A stretch of 64,000 bases of DNA, from the NCBI RefSeq assembly GCF_019972315.1, contig NZ_BLIZ01000001.1, positions 1,914,513 through 1,978,512 on the forward strand. Reading direction: 5' to 3'. A program made the position numbers and the translations under genes. This DNA is from Geobacter sp. AOG1. GTDB lineage: Bacteria; Desulfobacterota; Desulfuromonadia; Geobacterales; Geobacteraceae. Numbering within the stretch: the first letter of the stretch is position 1; every line of letters begins with the position of its first letter. Below are positions 63,198 through 64,000 of this stretch, in pieces. The notes beneath the pieces were generated by a model. It made no database searches. It saw nothing but the letters and a program-made list of their open reading frames with translations, and was not told where the DNA came from.

Positions 63198-63614
63198 GTG
63201 CTTGGCAGGGAAGGGAAAGGACGGAAGGATTCGGGAAAAGCGGACAAGGGGGCCAACGGCAAGGAACTCCAGGCCGAGTTGACGGCGGAGCTGCGGCAGT
63301 TGAGGCGGCTGGTGCGTGATATTGGCGAGAGCTTCATCCTGCGCCGTGAAGGTGAGATCGAGACCCTCATCGCTTACCTGGCAGCACTCCCCGCCGGCAG
63401 GGTCAGGGCGGAGGCGCCTGCCTGGCTGCGCATGGTGCGGCAACTCAAGGTTAAGCCTGCCAAGGGGCGTCTTAAGGACGTTAAGGATATGGACCGGCTC
63501 ATCGGCGAACTCATGGATGTCCTGATCGACGCCCAGGAAAAAGGCAAGGCGTCGGCGCCCCGGAAGTCCGGGGAGACGATGGTGGCATCTCCTCCTCTTG
63601 AGGATGCCGGGTAA
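63198..63614 (+). CDS. Hypothetical charged protein, 138 aa
   Basis: No family recognised. A Lys/Gly-rich N-terminal tail precedes a helical core (ELQAELTAELRQLRRLVRDIGESFILRREGEIETLIAYL), and the C-terminal part ends in a disordered-looking tail. GTG 63198 is chosen because ggagg lies 6 nt upstream, and the gap to the preceding stop is then 1 bp. A longer reading overlaps the kinase-like gene. It lies between the TMK-like pair and the CHAD gene and so probably works with them. Confidence 0.72.
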   Translation: MLGREGKGRKDSGKADKGANGKELQAELTAELRQLRRLVRDIGESFILRREGEIETLIAYLAALPAGRVRAEAPAWLRMVRQLKVKPAKGRLKDVKDMDRLIGELMDVLIDAQEKGKASAPRKSGETMVASPPLEDAG

Positions 63615-63618
63615 CCTT

Positions 63619-64000
63619 ATGAAGATCGGCGCGGGCACACCGCTCTGGGTTGCCGCGCGGGCTCTCCTGTCACTGCGCCAGAAAGAATTTTTCCGCTGCT
63701 GGCAGCAGGTCCAGCGGGGGTTCGAAGCTGAGCCGATCCACGACCTGCGGGTTGCCTCCCGGCGTCTACGGGAGGGGTTGGCGCTCTTTGCTCCCTGCTA
63801 TCCCGCCAAAGCCCTCGTCCATATCACTCGCCGGGTAAAAGGGCTGAGCCGGCTTCTGGGAGACGTGCGCAATGCGGACGAGGCGCTCCTTTATTTCAGC
63901 TGTCTCGCCGAACGGCAGGATGGCCCGACGGCCGCCGCTCTTGCCTCCCTTGTTGCCGGTCTGCGCAAGGAACGTGAGCGCGGGGCAAGTCATCTGAAGT
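63619..64000 (+). CDS. CHAD domain protein, partial (3' end outside window)
   Basis: 127 codons are visible. KEFFRCWQQVQRGFEAEPIHDLRVASRRLREGLALF is the CHAD hallmark (conserved HDLRVASRRLR), followed by LLGDVRNADEALLYF. CHAD helical bundles bind polyphosphate through rows of basic residues and often localise to polyphosphate granules. The gene starts 4 bp after the preceding stop. The gene is cut by the window edge, so its full domain content is unknown. Confidence 0.88.
   Translation, partial: MKIGAGTPLWVAARALLSLRQKEFFRCWQQVQRGFEAEPIHDLRVASRRLREGLALFAPCYPAKALVHITRRVKGLSRLLGDVRNADEALLYFSCLAERQDGPTAAALASLVAGLRKERERGASHLK

Overview
The window looks like a chromosomal segment of a Geobacter-like member of the Desulfuromonadota (Geobacteraceae). 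I infer this from the gene content and order, from small proteins typical of that group (DUF4382 lipoprotein, DUF6178, a short CxxC protein), from a GEMM-I riboswitch of the Geobacter cGAMP type, and from dispersed hairpin repeats of a kind I associate with Geobacter genomes. Base composition is moderately GC-rich, with two AT-rich gene-free gaps (about 12.08-12.32 kb and 51.2-51.6 kb). No phage, insertion sequence, integrase, toxin-antitoxin pair or CRISPR array was seen.

Layout. (1) 1-2.1 kb: 3' part of a 23S rRNA gene, a 5S rRNA gene and a bidirectional terminator. (2) 2.2-11.75 kb, minus strand: a small hypothetical protein, an NtrY-like membrane histidine kinase, a UbiB/ABC1 kinase-like protein with a phasin-like protein, then a compact run DUF2905-queH-hda-like-ruvB-ruvA-ruvC-yebC. 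(3) 12.3-16.8 kb, plus strand: IclR regulator, DUF485 protein, ActP-type acetate symporter and DUF294 nucleotidyltransferase-like protein, a probable acetate uptake and control unit. (4) 17-21.3 kb: a run of small exported proteins (beta-rich 94-mer, HhH protein, YidB family, a 57-residue Cys protein, an exported protein made of eight 11-residue repeats, and a DUF4382 lipoprotein under a GEMM-I riboswitch). (5) 21.3-33 kb: RRM protein, ABC-F ATPase behind a leader terminator, rhomboid-like membrane protein, ferritin-like protein, OmpH/Skp, aminotransferase, NtrX-like regulator, beta-carbonic anhydrase, FxsA, DUF3187, DUF503, Fe/Mn superoxide dismutase, PfpI-like protein and a cupredoxin. (6) 33.2-37.5 kb: an ABC export system of adaptor, ATPase and two permeases. 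(7) 37.9-43.5 kb: a locus with a degenerate receiver/membrane protein, an exported LysM protein, a PilB/GspE ATPase and an exported unknown protein. (8) 43.6-51.2 kb: pheA-tyrA-aroA-cmk-ispH-rpsA-ihfB and tRNA-Leu(TAA). (9) 51.6-58.8 kb: a receiver-GAF-PAS histidine kinase, then cysE-iscR-iscS-mnmA-mtaB for cysteine supply, sulfur mobilisation and tRNA thiolation, preceded by an almost consensus IscR type-1 operator. (10) 58.9-64 kb: DUF6178 and YkgJ-like proteins on the minus strand, then sixA-HhH-two thymidylate-kinase-like proteins-hypothetical-CHAD (cut by the window end).

The parts most worth following up are: the sixA-HhH-TMK-like-TMK-like-CHAD cluster, whose second kinase-like protein has Arg in place of the Walker A Lys; the cGAMP-type riboswitch; the IscR-type operator; the exact 11-residue repeat protein; the PilB-like locus without other visible pilus genes; and several structured intergenic repeats. 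All calls are made by eye from sequence; no database search was run.
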